The notes under the pieces: generated by a model
Databases searched by the model: none
What the model saw: only the letters and a program-made list of their open reading frames with translations
Told to the model about the DNA's origin: nothing
Program-made: the position numbers and the translations under genes
Part shown: positions 1-10,220 of the stretch, one piece after another
Position numbering within the stretch: the first letter of the stretch is position 1
How the letters are laid out: every line of letters starts with the position of its first letter
Assembly: GCA_039720395.1 (NCBI GenBank)
Contig: CM077832.1
Coordinates: 23,709,607 to 23,773,606 of the forward strand
Reading direction: 5' to 3'
Length of the DNA: 64,000 nucleotides
From: Liquidambar formosana
Taxonomy: Eukaryota; Streptophyta; Magnoliopsida; Saxifragales; Altingiaceae

Positions 1-210
1 GATGACTTGGATGGAGTGTTGGATAAAGAGGTTGGGACTAGTGCAAATGTAGAAGGGAAGGATTTGATGTTGCTTGACAGGAAAAACGTAGGGATTGACT
101 TGCCTCGTCAGGCTTAGAGTGACAGGGGCAATGGAAGAGGGTGGGATGGAGATCAAATTCAATATGAAGATGGGTTTTCCTTGAAGAATTTAGACAGTAG
201 ATTGCACTGG
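1..210 (+). other. Possible 5' fragment of LINE ORF1/linker
   Basis: A short hydrophilic reading frame with stops, without a recognisable domain. It lies upstream of, and in the same orientation as, the LINE that becomes recognisable near 1935. It may be that element's ORF1/linker part, separated from the rest by two inserted repeat units. This is inferred from position and composition only. Confidence 0.22.
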
Positions 211-858
211 GATTAGGGTTGTGCGTTGGTCGGTTGCAAATTTTTCAACCTGCCGCCAAACCAGAAAATTAATTGATTTCTTTTGGCAGTTTTGAACCAA
301 CGGTTTGGGCGGATTGGGTGGGTTGTGAAAAACCTTTCATACCCTTTATGAGGAATGCCAAAGGACTAAAAAGTGTGCTTTCAAATACACATCTATTTCA
401 ATCCCTCCAAACATTCTACAAGATAGCCAAAATTTCCAAAATACAATCTAATTGGAAGTTGCAATTGGCAAGTAGACTAATTTAATAAAGTATGTTTTCT
501 TTAAATTGGATTGCAAATCTCATTAGGAAGCATAAAAAAAAAAAAAAAAAAAGGAAAAAAAATTAAGTAGAATTTGGAGGAGTGATTCACCTTGAAGTGA
601 ATCAATTGTTTCTATTGAATGGGCATTGTGGAAAGTGTATATATTTTGTATATATATTAAAAGCAGGTTGGGTTGATTTATTGGCAGTTTAACAAAGTTC
701 TAACCCACCAACCGAACCAAACAGCTTGATTTATCACTCAAACCACCCAAACTGATCCACCTATTCTCTCAAACTGCTTCAGTTGATGTGAAATGGAGTG
801 AATTGGGAGGTTTGGCAGATTGGGAGGTTTTTTGCAATCACTAACTAGGATATCCTGG
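205..858. repeat. Possible foldback element with similar inverted ends
   Basis: The left end (about 229-262) and the reverse complement of the right end (about 800-835) both read TTGCAA, then a C-rich pyrimidine block, then CTGCC..CAAACC, which suggests degenerate terminal inverted repeats. The interior is AT-rich with a poly-A run at 533-560 and no supported gene. Target duplications were not found. Confidence 0.25.
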
Positions 859-1035
859 CTACTAGAAGAAGTGAGAACACAACGGAAGACTGGGAAGAAA
901 AGGCTGATTTTAATCTTTATTGAGGCAGAAAGCATGGTGAGCCATTGAGGTGCCCTCCACTAAATATGATTGGTCCTTAGATAATTTAAATAGTTTAGCT
1001 TTGGCTTGCTATAAAGAAGGGTCGAGTAGTCAGAG

Positions 1036-1683
1036 CATGGTTCAAAGTCTCGGTTTCGATTGTCATCGCGTTTCGGTCTTGGTTATCTCGTTCTTGTCCA
1101 TCTCGTCAGGTTTCAAGTGAGACACAACCTTAGGTATAAAAGAATGATAAAAAATATCCAAAAAAAAAAAATCATAGAAAAATCAGAAAAAATAGGACAA
1201 TTACATAGGAACCATCAAATAAGCAAAATAAATAATTCAGGACACATAACATCGGTAAAAAACATCAAAACAGGCGTTAGCACTTTGGTATTATATAAAA
1301 ATTCACATTATTTAATAAGATTTTTTAATTGAAATAGAAAGCATCTTTATTATTTATTCTATATTCGAAAGAAATAATAAAATATTTAAGACAATTTACA
1401 TAAATAAGATATAAATATAAATTAAAAATTATCACTCTTTAAAAGGAACCAATTGTTGGCTAGTGAAAAAACTAACTATTTTTAAAAAAAAATTCTAAAA
1501 TTATTAGATAGTTTTCATAAATAAAACAAATTAGAATTAAAAGAAATTTATTTTTTGGGGAAATTATAAAATACAAAGGGCTAAATTATAATTTTATAAG
1601 TTATAACAAGTTAAACCGTCTAACCTTTACCTTTATAAGTTACAATATGCTGATCCCAATCCACAGAAACAAGGAAAACAAGT

Positions 1684-1723
<40 letters not shown>

Positions 1724-1931
1724 ATGATTGAAAGAAGCCACACATGACGTGAATTGAAGCAGGTCATTTGAAACTTCCAACCCGTCGAGCTATTGTCGAA
1801 ATTCAGGCAAGAGATCATTTGTCTCCTCCATTGCAATGTTTTCTGCCTATATACTAGATTGTTGGGATTTCTCATATCAGACCCCTTTGAGAATAAGATC
1901 TCGTCCATCTCAGATGAGACTTTGAACCATG
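1036..1931. mobile_element. Non-autonomous element with 16-bp terminal inverted repeats
   Basis: CATGGTTCAAAGTCTC at 1036-1051 is the exact reverse complement of 1916-1931. The interior is AT-rich with no coding sequence and contains a CT microsatellite. Recognisable LINE reading frame resumes immediately to the right, so this looks like a MITE-like insertion in the LINE. No clear target duplication was found, so the superfamily is not assigned. Confidence 0.45.
1686..1721 (+). repeat. (CT)n microsatellite
   Basis: About 18 uninterrupted CT units. The Arg/Glu-rich reading frame opposite it is an artefact of the repeat. Confidence 0.95.
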
Positions 1932-2212
1932 AGTGAGAAGGCAACAATGGAGGTGTAGGATATTTTGTATAGGGGGGAGGTGGAGTTGGGAGATGAGGTC
2001 TCCGCTTTCGTGTTGAGGAGAATTAAAAATTTTAGTAAATTCCCGAGTGTTTCTTGAGGGGTTTGAAAAGAGACTATGGAGCTATTTTGCGCCATTGAGA
2101 AGAGATATTGGAATAGAGTCACTACCCTAGTTAAAAAAGTTCCAAGTCAATAGGGTGACCAGGGAGCTTAAAAAGCTTAAATATTCAGTGAACTATAGGA
2201 GGAGAGGGTAAG

Positions 2213-2900
2213 GTGACAGAAGGGTTTAAGAAGGTGTCAAAAGCTATTGTTTTTTGGAATAATGCACATATTGTTTTTGAACGGAAGGGGCTCAATGAAT
2301 GGGCTAAGAGACTAGGTATTAAATCGGTCTTAAAGAAGTGGAAAGTAGATTTGATGATCTTGCAAGCAACAAAGATAGAGATTATGGGCAAGGATATTAT
2401 TAGGGATTTGTGGTCCTCTAGAATGGTGTGTTGGGAAGAATTGGGAGCTAGAGGTACAGCTAGAAGTGGTTATCATATGGGACTCAAGGCTTTGGAACTA
2501 GATGAGGTGAGGAGAAGGAGATTGTCTGTCTCTTGCCTCTTGTGAAATTACAAAATGGACTTGGTTTTGGCCATCACAGGGGTTTATGGTCTGAATGTGG
2601 CGTTGGACAGGAGTATTTTCTAGGAGGAGTTGGAGATAGTTCGAGGTGATTGGCAGGTTCCTAGGTGTGTGGTAGGCGATTTCAATGTGGTGAGGTACTC
2701 GGGGAGTGATCAAGAGGTGGTTCTTATACTACAAATATAATAGAATTCTCTAACTACATTCGCATGTCGAGCTCATCGATCCTCCAGTTATTGGCGGTGA
2801 ATTCACTTGGACTAATGGTCAGAATCCCCTTTCATTCTCCAGGTTGGATAGGTTCCCTCTCTTGAGCAGCTAGGAGGAGTGCTTTCCGAGAGTGACCAGG
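2213..2900 (+). pseudogene. LINE ORF2 endonuclease domain, broken
   Basis: The reading frame contains RGLNEWAKRLGIKSVLKKWK followed by LMILQATK, which matches the start of plant LINE AP-like endonucleases (RGLN...LQETK). The Glu normally seen in LQETK, a metal-binding catalytic residue in this family, is Ala here. A second fragment near 2660-2690 reads GDFNVV, another endonuclease motif. Later parts are in other frames with stops. Nicking of target DNA would be its ancestral role; this copy cannot do it. Confidence 0.65.
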
Positions 2901-3619
2901 TCGATCCTCCCTCGACCTTGCTCAGACAATGCTCATATTTTGCTAGACCCGGAAGGTATTAGGCACATAAAGGGTCCTTTCTAATTTGAGAACACATGGC
3001 TTAAGGTGGATGGGTTTGGGGAGCTTGTAGGGGGGTAGTGGAATTCTTTTAAAGTTTTTGGGATACCCAACTTTGTCATTGATAAAAAACTAAAAGAGTT
3101 GAAGAAACTCATCGAACGGAACATTGAGGTTTTAGGTAGGTTGGAGGTTAAGAAGTCCAAGTTACTACAAGAGATCCAAGGTTGGGATTCTCAAGAGGAG
3201 ACCAAGAGCTAAGGAGAGGAGGATAAAGTGCGTACGGAGGATATAGAAAATCTGGCTGAAAGAAGGGGATAGAGAACACTATATTTTCACAGAATGGCAA
3301 ATGCTCACTGGAGATCAAACTTCATTGCCAAGATGGAGTTTGAGTGAGTGGTGGTTCAAGAAGAAGAGGACATAGCTAATAGGGTTGTTGTTTTTTATGA
3401 GGCCTTATCTTTGAAGAAGTCGATCAAAGATTGTTGCTAGATGGGCTGAGTTCGAAACTACTCTTGCTGACGAGGTTATTTGGTTGGAGAGACGACGGGA
3501 CGAGGAGGAGGTGGTGGGTGCAATCCGTAGTTTGAATAGTGATAAGGCCCCGCATCTGGATGTCTACGCTTGCCTACTTTAAGCACCATTAGAGTGTGGT
3601 TAGGTAGGACATCTTAAAG

Positions 3620-4640
3620 GTGATGGATGAGGTGCATAAGACAAAATCCTTTGAAAGAAGCCTTAATGCCACGTTTGTGACGTTGAATTCAAAGAAGGAG
3701 AATGGTTTGAATGCTGTGGATTTCAGGACCATTAGCTTGATTGGCAGTGTGTATAAAATCATTGCGAAGATCTTGGCAGAGAGATTGAAGAAGGCTGTGG
3801 GGAAGCTAGTGGGGCAGTGGTTGAACACTTTCGTAGGGGGCAGACAGATCTTAAATGCTGTCTTGATAGCAAATGAATGTATTGATTCTTGCTTGTGGAG
3901 TGGACAACCGGGCTTGATTTGTAAGATGGGCTTGGGGGCTGTTTGGAAAATCTAAAACCTTGGCCAGCTGATAAGTCTGGCCAGTTTTCATTTCACACTA
4001 TTTGGTAAGTCTTTTTTTCCTTCTAATCAATTCAGTTTTGTTTTGAAAACAAGGCATAAACACAATTTTTTTCAAACAAACTGTAAGTTGGTTTAATCAA
4101 AAACTAGATGACAATTATGGACTGGATCCATTTTGATCCAGTTTTTGAAGTTCCAAATCAACCTTAGAGAAGGCTTATGACCATTTTAATTTGAATTTCT
4201 TAATCTATCTCGTGGAACGGATCGGATTTGGGATCAAGTGGTGAAAATGGATCAAATCATGCATCTCTATAGCCTCCTTTTTTATGTTGGTGAACAGGAT
4301 GTTTACATGGTTTTTTAAGGAGCTCCGGAGGTTTACGCAGGGAGACCCTCTCTCCCCTTTCTTATTCATCATTGTGATGAAGGCCTTTAGTAATTTGATG
4401 AGAAGAACAGAAGAAACAAGCTTCATTAAAGGATTTAAGATCTCGGGGGAGGGCAAGGAGAGGGAAGTGTTTCCCACTTGATTTATGTAGTTAACACAAT
4501 CATTTTCTGCGATCTGGATAGGGAGCAGTTGTGTCACTTGAGATGCATTCTTATTTGTTTCAAAGTAGTGAGGGTTGAAGATTAATCTTAGGAAGAGATA
4601 ATTGATAGTGGTAGGTGATGGGGGTGGAAGTCGAGGTTTT
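3620..4640 (+). pseudogene. LINE reverse transcriptase domain, broken
   Basis: The frame 3620-3930 encodes [20 protein letters not shown] and [16 protein letters not shown], classic non-LTR RT motifs of plant LINEs. After the MITE at 3935-4163 the frame resumes with LEKAYDHF and then TQGDPLSPFLFIIVMKAFS (about 4335-4390). The catalytic FADD-type motif region near 4490 is interrupted by stops. The domain would copy LINE RNA at a nicked target but is not functional here. Confidence 0.82.
3935..4163. mobile_element. MITE inserted in the LINE RT domain
   Basis: About 229 bp of noncoding sequence separates the RT words ICKM and LEKAYDH, which are adjacent in intact LINEs, so this is an insertion. 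Its ends are imperfect inverted repeats of the form GG..TGnTTTGGAA. It contains an inner dyad TGGCCAG/CTGGCCA. The target duplication is not resolved. Confidence 0.55.
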
Positions 4641-4795
4641 TTCCTCTATTTTTGGGTGTGTTAGAGATTCTCCCTTCCATTCATCTTGGCCTTCCACTTA
4701 GAACTTGCTCTCGGTTATTAAGAGGAGACTAAGTGGGTGGAAGAAAGGCCATCTCTCAAAAAAGGGGAAAGCTGAATCTTATTAAGAATACGTTA

Positions 4796-5076
4796 GGGCC
4801 TATTTGGATAAGCTTCTACTTTTTTTTTCCTTTTTTTTTTTTTTTTTTTGTTGTTAAAGTAAAGAAATGAAAATTTTTGATAGTTTTTTTTAGTACAAAA
4901 TTTTAATAGTTACTTTTAAAAGTTGAGGTCACAGGAATTTCTTACTACCTCAACTTCTAAAAGTAACTTCCAAAATGTTTTACACTCAAAACTTTCATAT
5001 TTTTTTATTTTTGAAAGTAAAAAAACATAAAATAAAATAAAATAAACAAGAAGTAGAAGCTTATCCAAATGAGCCC
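4796..5076. mobile_element. MITE with about 26-bp terminal inverted repeats
   Basis: The left end GGGCCTATTTGGATAAGCTT and the reverse complement of the right end GGGCTCATTTGGATAAGCTT are nearly identical and continue through CTACTT. Between them the sequence is AT-rich and itself folds back. It splits the LINE words LIKNTL and NLPTSFMS. Flanking bases (CGTTA left, CGTAA right) could be a degraded target duplication. The GGGC start and TTTGG suggest a hAT-type MITE. Confidence 0.82.
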
Positions 5077-5901
5077 TTCGTAAATCTCCCAACCTCTTTC
5101 ATGTCTATTCTTCACATTCCAGCCTCAGTGGCCAATCGATTGGAGAAGATTCAAAGGGATTTCGTCAGAAGGGGAGAAGGGGAGCAAAAATTCCACTTGG
5201 TAAGCTAAGAGATTATTTTCACCCCAAAAGAGGATGGAGGGTTGGGTTTGAGGGCTCTTGTAAAAGTGAGTCAAGCTTTGCTAGGGAATGGTTGTGGAGA
5301 TTCACTACAGATAGCGGAGCTTTGTAGAGATCAGTGATTAGGTGGAAGTATGGATGTGTGAAGGAGGAAAGGACATCTAAGGGAGTGTGTCATTCCCATG
5401 GTGTAGCGGTGTAGCCTGTAGGAGGCTATCATGAGAGGGATAATACCCTTCATGGACAGAGTGAGCTTCAAAGTAGGTAAGGGGACTAGATTAGATTTCT
5501 AGAAGGATCTTTGGTGCGGAGATAGACCTTTGGCTAAGACCTTTCCTGTTCTCCATAGCAGAGAATAAGGAGGCATGGTCAGCAATATGGCGGCTTGGTC
5601 AGAGGATGGGGTGCTATGGGATGTCAAGTTTACTAGACATCTTAATGATAGGGAGATAGAGGGTGTGGGTCTCCTTTTTTAGACTCTTTACAGGACTTCG
5701 ACGTAAAGATATAGAGAGGATGGCTTGGTGTGGAAGTGTGAATGGGTTGTTTACTATACAGTCTTATGTTGGCAGTTTGTATAGCTGACAGAGAAGTTTT
5801 TTTCCTGACCTCTCTAGTATGGCAATCAGTGGTCCCTACAAAGGTTTCCTTTTTCTTTTGGACATCAGCTTAGGGCTAGGGTAGATGTCTCATGCAGGAC
5901 C

Positions 5902-7553
5902 TATTAGTAGTATGCCCTAGAGCCAATCATAGAGATGATTGTTTAGGAATAAAGAACAATCATTTGATTTCATTTATGTATGTCACATTCATTATTGAAT
6001 TAATAAAAGGCTTATTCTATCATGTTTATTTGCATCATTAATATTTACATGATATGTCCATAGAGTTAGAGTTGAGAATATGGAATTACAAAGAGTTATA
6101 GTTTTGAGATTGTAAATATATCTCTGTACTAAACTCCTAAAACATTCCTAGTTGAAGGTTCACTATGATGGACAGTAATGAACCATAGGACTAGCACTTG
6201 TTAGGTTGACTCTTTGAGAGGATAACTAATCTCAAACTATTTGCGTGGAGACACTACAACCAACATGTGGGTGCCTATTACAAGAATAGGTACACTGAAT
6301 GTGACCAACGATATGAGATCAACTGAGTAGAGTTTTAACCTACCTGTCAATCAGTTTCTCATTGTTATAGTGGTACAAGTAATCTTTAGACCTGAAACAC
6401 CATAGTTGTCTTATGCATATAGCCTTAGAAGTTTGATAACACTAAGTGTAAATCCTTTTAGGGGTTTGCAAGGGTGTTCACTAGCCCTATTGCTATGTGT
6501 ATAAAGGCATGTGAGTTATTAACATGGAATCCATCACTCTTAGAGAAAAGGGAAAGAATGTCTCCTATAGCATTCATTAATATAATTCATAAAGTATATG
6601 GCCATGGTAGGATGAATATGGAAAAGAGTTTTCATAAGTTCATCATTGTGTTGATATTCATGATCAAGTATAAAGTAATTAAACTAAGGACTTGATAAAC
6701 TTCCATGTCCTATTAGTTTAATTGGAGACATTGTGTGGATGGAAGGATATAATTGTAACCTATAAACTATAACAGAAGGGTTTTATGTAAGATACCTATT
6801 TACCTCATTAATGACCACACCATAAGCCATAACTAGATGTTACTCATGGTTAGTAGAAGCCCTAATTAATATAAGTGAGTTATAACCAATTAGGGAATTG
6901 GAAGGAGTTCCAATTAGACCCTTAATGAAAAGAGTTCCATTGTGCACACTTTGTGCTATCCTACTACTTAATGATATGAACCCAATGGGTCATACACTAA
7001 TCATGCAAAGAGAGCTTTAAAGTTTATGAAAGAAGGGTATAAATGAATAAAGAATAGTTCTTGAAGGCCAAGTTTGTATATGATATAAACTAGAAGGGTT
7101 AATGTGCAATTTAGAAAAATTACACAAATCCAACTAGGGTTTGGATTCCCCCCTTGGCCAGCCCTATTAGTGGCTATATATATGTCATGTGATGATGTGT
7201 GACATCATCAAATAAGCTCACTCCCAAGCCCTAGCCAAATTCACATTGGAGGTGCTCTCTCTCTTCTCTTCTCTTCTAGCAACAACAAAGGAAAAGGAAG
7301 AAAGGACTTGAAAGCTCTTGCTAGGTGTGTATACCATTGGAGGCAGTATACTTGGGCTGCTCAATTCATTGCTGTCCAGAATCAAAGCTTGGAGCAAAGG
7401 AAAAAGACAATCAAACTGTAAGTAATTCAACTCTGTTCTAGTTAGGGTTTTAATTTTGTATGATAGCATAATTAGATTCATGGGCTGTGGAATCGTTTAA
7501 GAAAAATTTTTATATTCCGCACTTTGTTTTTCCTTCTAATTCGATTCCCAACA
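5902..7553 (+). mobile_element. Solo LTR of an Angela-like copia retrotransposon
   Basis: This 1652-bp segment is flanked by perfect 5-bp duplications GGACC (5897-5901 and 7554-7558) and splits the LINE. A second copy lies at 16285-17946. The start motif TATGCCCTAGAGCCAATCAT resembles the LTR start of Angela/Tork-lineage copia elements as I remember them, and the length fits that lineage. The 5' terminus is TA instead of TG and the 3' end is CCCAACA. There is no coding capacity; reading frames in it are incidental. Confidence 0.85.
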
Positions 7554-7558
7554 GGACC

Positions 7559-7941
7559 ATCTCCAAAGGAAAAGTTTCGCTTTGCCTAACCTCTGTGTCA
7601 TGTGTAAAGCACTTAGAGAGATGACTGATCATTTGTTTCTTCATTGTAGCACTGCCAAAGAGATATGGGGTTTTTGTTTTAGGATTTTTGGGGTGTTATG
7701 GATTATGCCTTGGTTTAGCGTCTTAGAGGCCTGGCAGATTTCTAGTTCTCAGAAGCATCCTATACTTTTTTGGAAGATCGCTCCTCACCCTCTACTTTGG
7801 ATGATTTGGATGGAAAGAAACAAAAGAACGTTTAAAAGGACTGAGGCTTCTGTGAAGCAGTTAAATAAGAGATTCATAGGTTTTCTTTTTTGCTTGGGAA
7901 TTCGAGACATTTATAATTTAAGATGTCCCCTAAGTCTCTAA
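7559..7941 (+). pseudogene. LINE ORF2 C-terminal zinc-binding (zf-RVT-like) domain
   Basis: The peptide LCVMCKALREMTDHLFLHC followed by AKEIWG is the CxxC...HLFLHC signature of the zinc-binding region C-terminal to plant LINE reverse transcriptases. It ends LRCPLSL, then a stop, and is followed by the LINE 3' tail. It is not an independent gene; it belongs with the LINE pieces left of the solo LTR. Confidence 0.8.
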
Positions 7942-8061
7942 CAGATTATTGGATAGTTTGAAATTATAATGTAGTCTTTTTGCTGGGGCTCTTTGAAGCC
8001 ACCATTTGACTTTTCTGTATCTTTTAAAGCATATTACTTCATTTAAAATATTAAAAAAAAG

Positions 8062-9171
8062 TGCTGTATTCTCTTGAATACATTCTTTCTGCACCTTCTA
8101 TAATTTTTACAGGCTTTAGGTATAGAACTGCTTATCAAGGTTTTTAACTTTTACTTTGTTCCATACTCTAATCACATTAAAAGAGAACGTCATTCTTTCA
8201 GCTGCTGTTTGGTCAGGGGTTTTGAAAGTATTTCTCGTATTAAGAGCTAAGAATCAATGCAATTTTTACTTTCAAAAGCAAGTACGTACTTCAAAATTAC
8301 TAGCCAAAAAAATAAATAAAATTTTAGGAGAAATTTAAATCCAAAATTGGTTCCCTTATCATAGTTATTCCTATTATCTAATTATGTCTCAAGAAAAGTA
8401 GAAAACAACTTGATTCCATCATTCATGAGTACAATTTTTAGTTTCTAATAAAAAAATCTGTAAATTATAAGATATAATCCTGTTTTTTTGTATTGTTATA
8501 TACATGTAGATAGATGCATATACAGTTGCTTTATGGGTTATTTTCTTCACTAACAAAGGAAGAAAAGAGAAGAATGAATGAGACAGCTTAGAGTTTTCTC
8601 CATGATTCTCTTATTTATATATAGAGTTTTCTCAATAATTCTCTTTCCCCATGACTTATTCAACATAAATTGTTCTATTGCCAATTTGCCATAGGCTATA
8701 GATTCTTTATTTATAAATATACAACTCACAAGAATGTAACTTGCTTTTCTTTCGCAATAAGACACAAGAATGTAGCTTCCACAGTTAGATTAATCGCATT
8801 CTGCATTTAGCAATAGAAACTGAAACTACAGTACTTGGAATTTTACAGGATTAGATTTTGAACAGGCGTTCTACTTCAAAGGGTACATAGAATTATGAAT
8901 GAGATTCTATCATGTTATTGTTGTCGTTGTTGTAGTTGCTGTTATTGTTTGACATGTATATTTTTGTTCAAAAACTAAGTAAATATGTGTATGTATATAT
9001 ATACACACACACATATAAAGCAAGTTGACATGGCACACATTAATGTCGGACAGATCTATAATAATAAGATGAAAAACAAAAGAATGCATTTTAGGCTTTT
9101 GGGCTGGATTCTGCTAACATGGTAAAAGCCAAATAACTTGTTTGACATGATTTCATATACCTATTAACCAA
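8062..9171. other. AT-rich spacer without recognisable genes
   Basis: Noncoding, AT-rich sequence with a short TA/CA repeat near 8990-9015. I searched the minus strand for the missing MEX1 C-terminus (motifs such as FYGYGN) and did not find it. Confidence 0.5.
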
Positions 9172-9330
9172 GGCCTCTTGGCCTAGTGATTAGTACTCCC
9201 TACTTTTCAGAAAGAGACCTCGGGTTCAAGCACATGGAAGTGCACTAACTAACAACTTTTTTATTTTTTCAGGGGGGGGAAGCTACCTGTCCCCATTGTG
9301 TAACCAAAAGGACCATTGGGCTATCCTACG
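9172..9330 (+). mobile_element. tRNA-derived SINE
   Basis: An A-box-like TGGCCTAGTGA (9179-9189) and a B-box GGTTCAAGC (9233-9241) are spaced as in pol III promoters, in the arrangement seen in plant SINEs. The short direct repeat AACCAA flanks it (9166-9171 and 9331-9336). It does not fold as a tRNA, so it is not a tRNA gene. Confidence 0.55.
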
Positions 9331-9342
9331 AACCAAAAAAAA

Positions 9343-9655
9343 GGGTAAATTACAAAGAAACCCCCCCTAATGTTTGGTCCCTTTTCATGTAACCCTCATA
9401 AAGAAAAAATGATTGCAATACCCCCCCACCCCACCCAGACAGATTGCAATTTAGCAATTAGCGCCACCGTAAATCGTTGATCATGGAATTAGACGAAGAA
9501 ACGTTATGTGACCACCCTAAACTTCATGAACAGCAATTAACGGGTGGTGCTAATTGCTAAATTTGTAAGCTATCAAGGGCACATTGCAACCATGTTTCCT
9601 TTAGAGGGTTATGTGAAAAAGGGCCAAACATTGGGGTGTTTCTTGTAATTTACCC
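9343..9655. mobile_element. MITE with long inverted repeats (GGGTAAATTAC family)
   Basis: The 313-bp unit starts GGGTAAATTACAAAGAAACC and ends with the reverse complement GGGTAAATTACAAGAAACAC. The inverted arms are roughly 90 bp with mismatches and include AATGTTTGG and CATAACCCTC. Flanks are A-rich so the duplication cannot be read. No protein is encoded; a Mutator-like origin is possible but not shown. Confidence 0.82.
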
Positions 9656-10220
9656 AAAAGAAAAAAGGAATGTTGTAGTACTTCCCATAACTATCTTGAT
9701 AAGCTAAACCAATATTCTAAATGATAAAAAGATTAATTGACATGGAACACTTAATCTTGGACAGCTATAAGCTCAAACTCCCTCCCCCCCATCCCCCACC
9801 ACCCCCCCCTCCCCCCCCAAAAAAATAGCACATATTAAATAAATAAAAAGCAAGTTGATACAAAGTTACCAACAAATGGATTGTTCTAAAATATGACTTA
9901 AATTCCATAAAATGAAATCCCTAAATAAAAAATAAATAAAATCCCCAAAACAGAAAAGTAGATATGCCAAGTGATTAAGATGATGCTAGACTGCTAGTTG
10001 AGAACTGTTGAAATTACTACACACCCTTTCTTGTCTAATGCACCATAGGAGACAGATAATTCAAATGGCAAGGAAGGTATTATGTTTCAAGATTTGAAGT
10101 TAAAATTTTGTTGTTAACAACAATTTCTAGAATTGTGGCATATTAGATTAAACCTAGAACCTTTAATTATCTCATATGACAGTGGGAAAATAAAGCATCT
10201 GAGGGGGATAAGGGCATTAC
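9656..10220. other. Spacer / presumed downstream part of MEX1 intron 6
   Basis: AT-rich sequence with a C-rich low-complexity tract at 9780-9822. If MEX1 is complete in the genome, this is the beginning of its sixth intron (minus strand). No exon was recognised. Confidence 0.4.

Larger units (their letters stand above)
1935..8061 (+). mobile_element. Decayed L1-type LINE retrotransposon with nested insertions
   Basis: Pieces of one plant L1-type ORF2 follow in order on the plus strand. They are an ORF1/ORF2 linker (about 1990-2200), the endonuclease N-terminus (from about 2270), a GDFNVV endonuclease motif near 2675, reverse transcriptase (about 3620-4640), the region after RT (about 4780-5900) and the C-terminal zinc-binding domain (7559-7941). 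The copy ends in an AT-rich tail with a short A-run near 8053-8060. Frameshifts and stops are dense, so it is long dead. Two MITEs (3935-4163, 4796-5076) and a solo LTR (5902-7553) interrupt it. Confidence 0.85.

Noticed and set aside
7582..7941. Independent 119-residue host gene
   Set aside because: The CxxC...HLFLHC pattern and position identify it as the C-terminal domain of the LINE.
9172..9330. tRNA gene (A and B boxes present)
   Set aside because: No cloverleaf or acceptor stem; the arrangement and flanking direct repeats fit a SINE. The same holds for 18188-18368.
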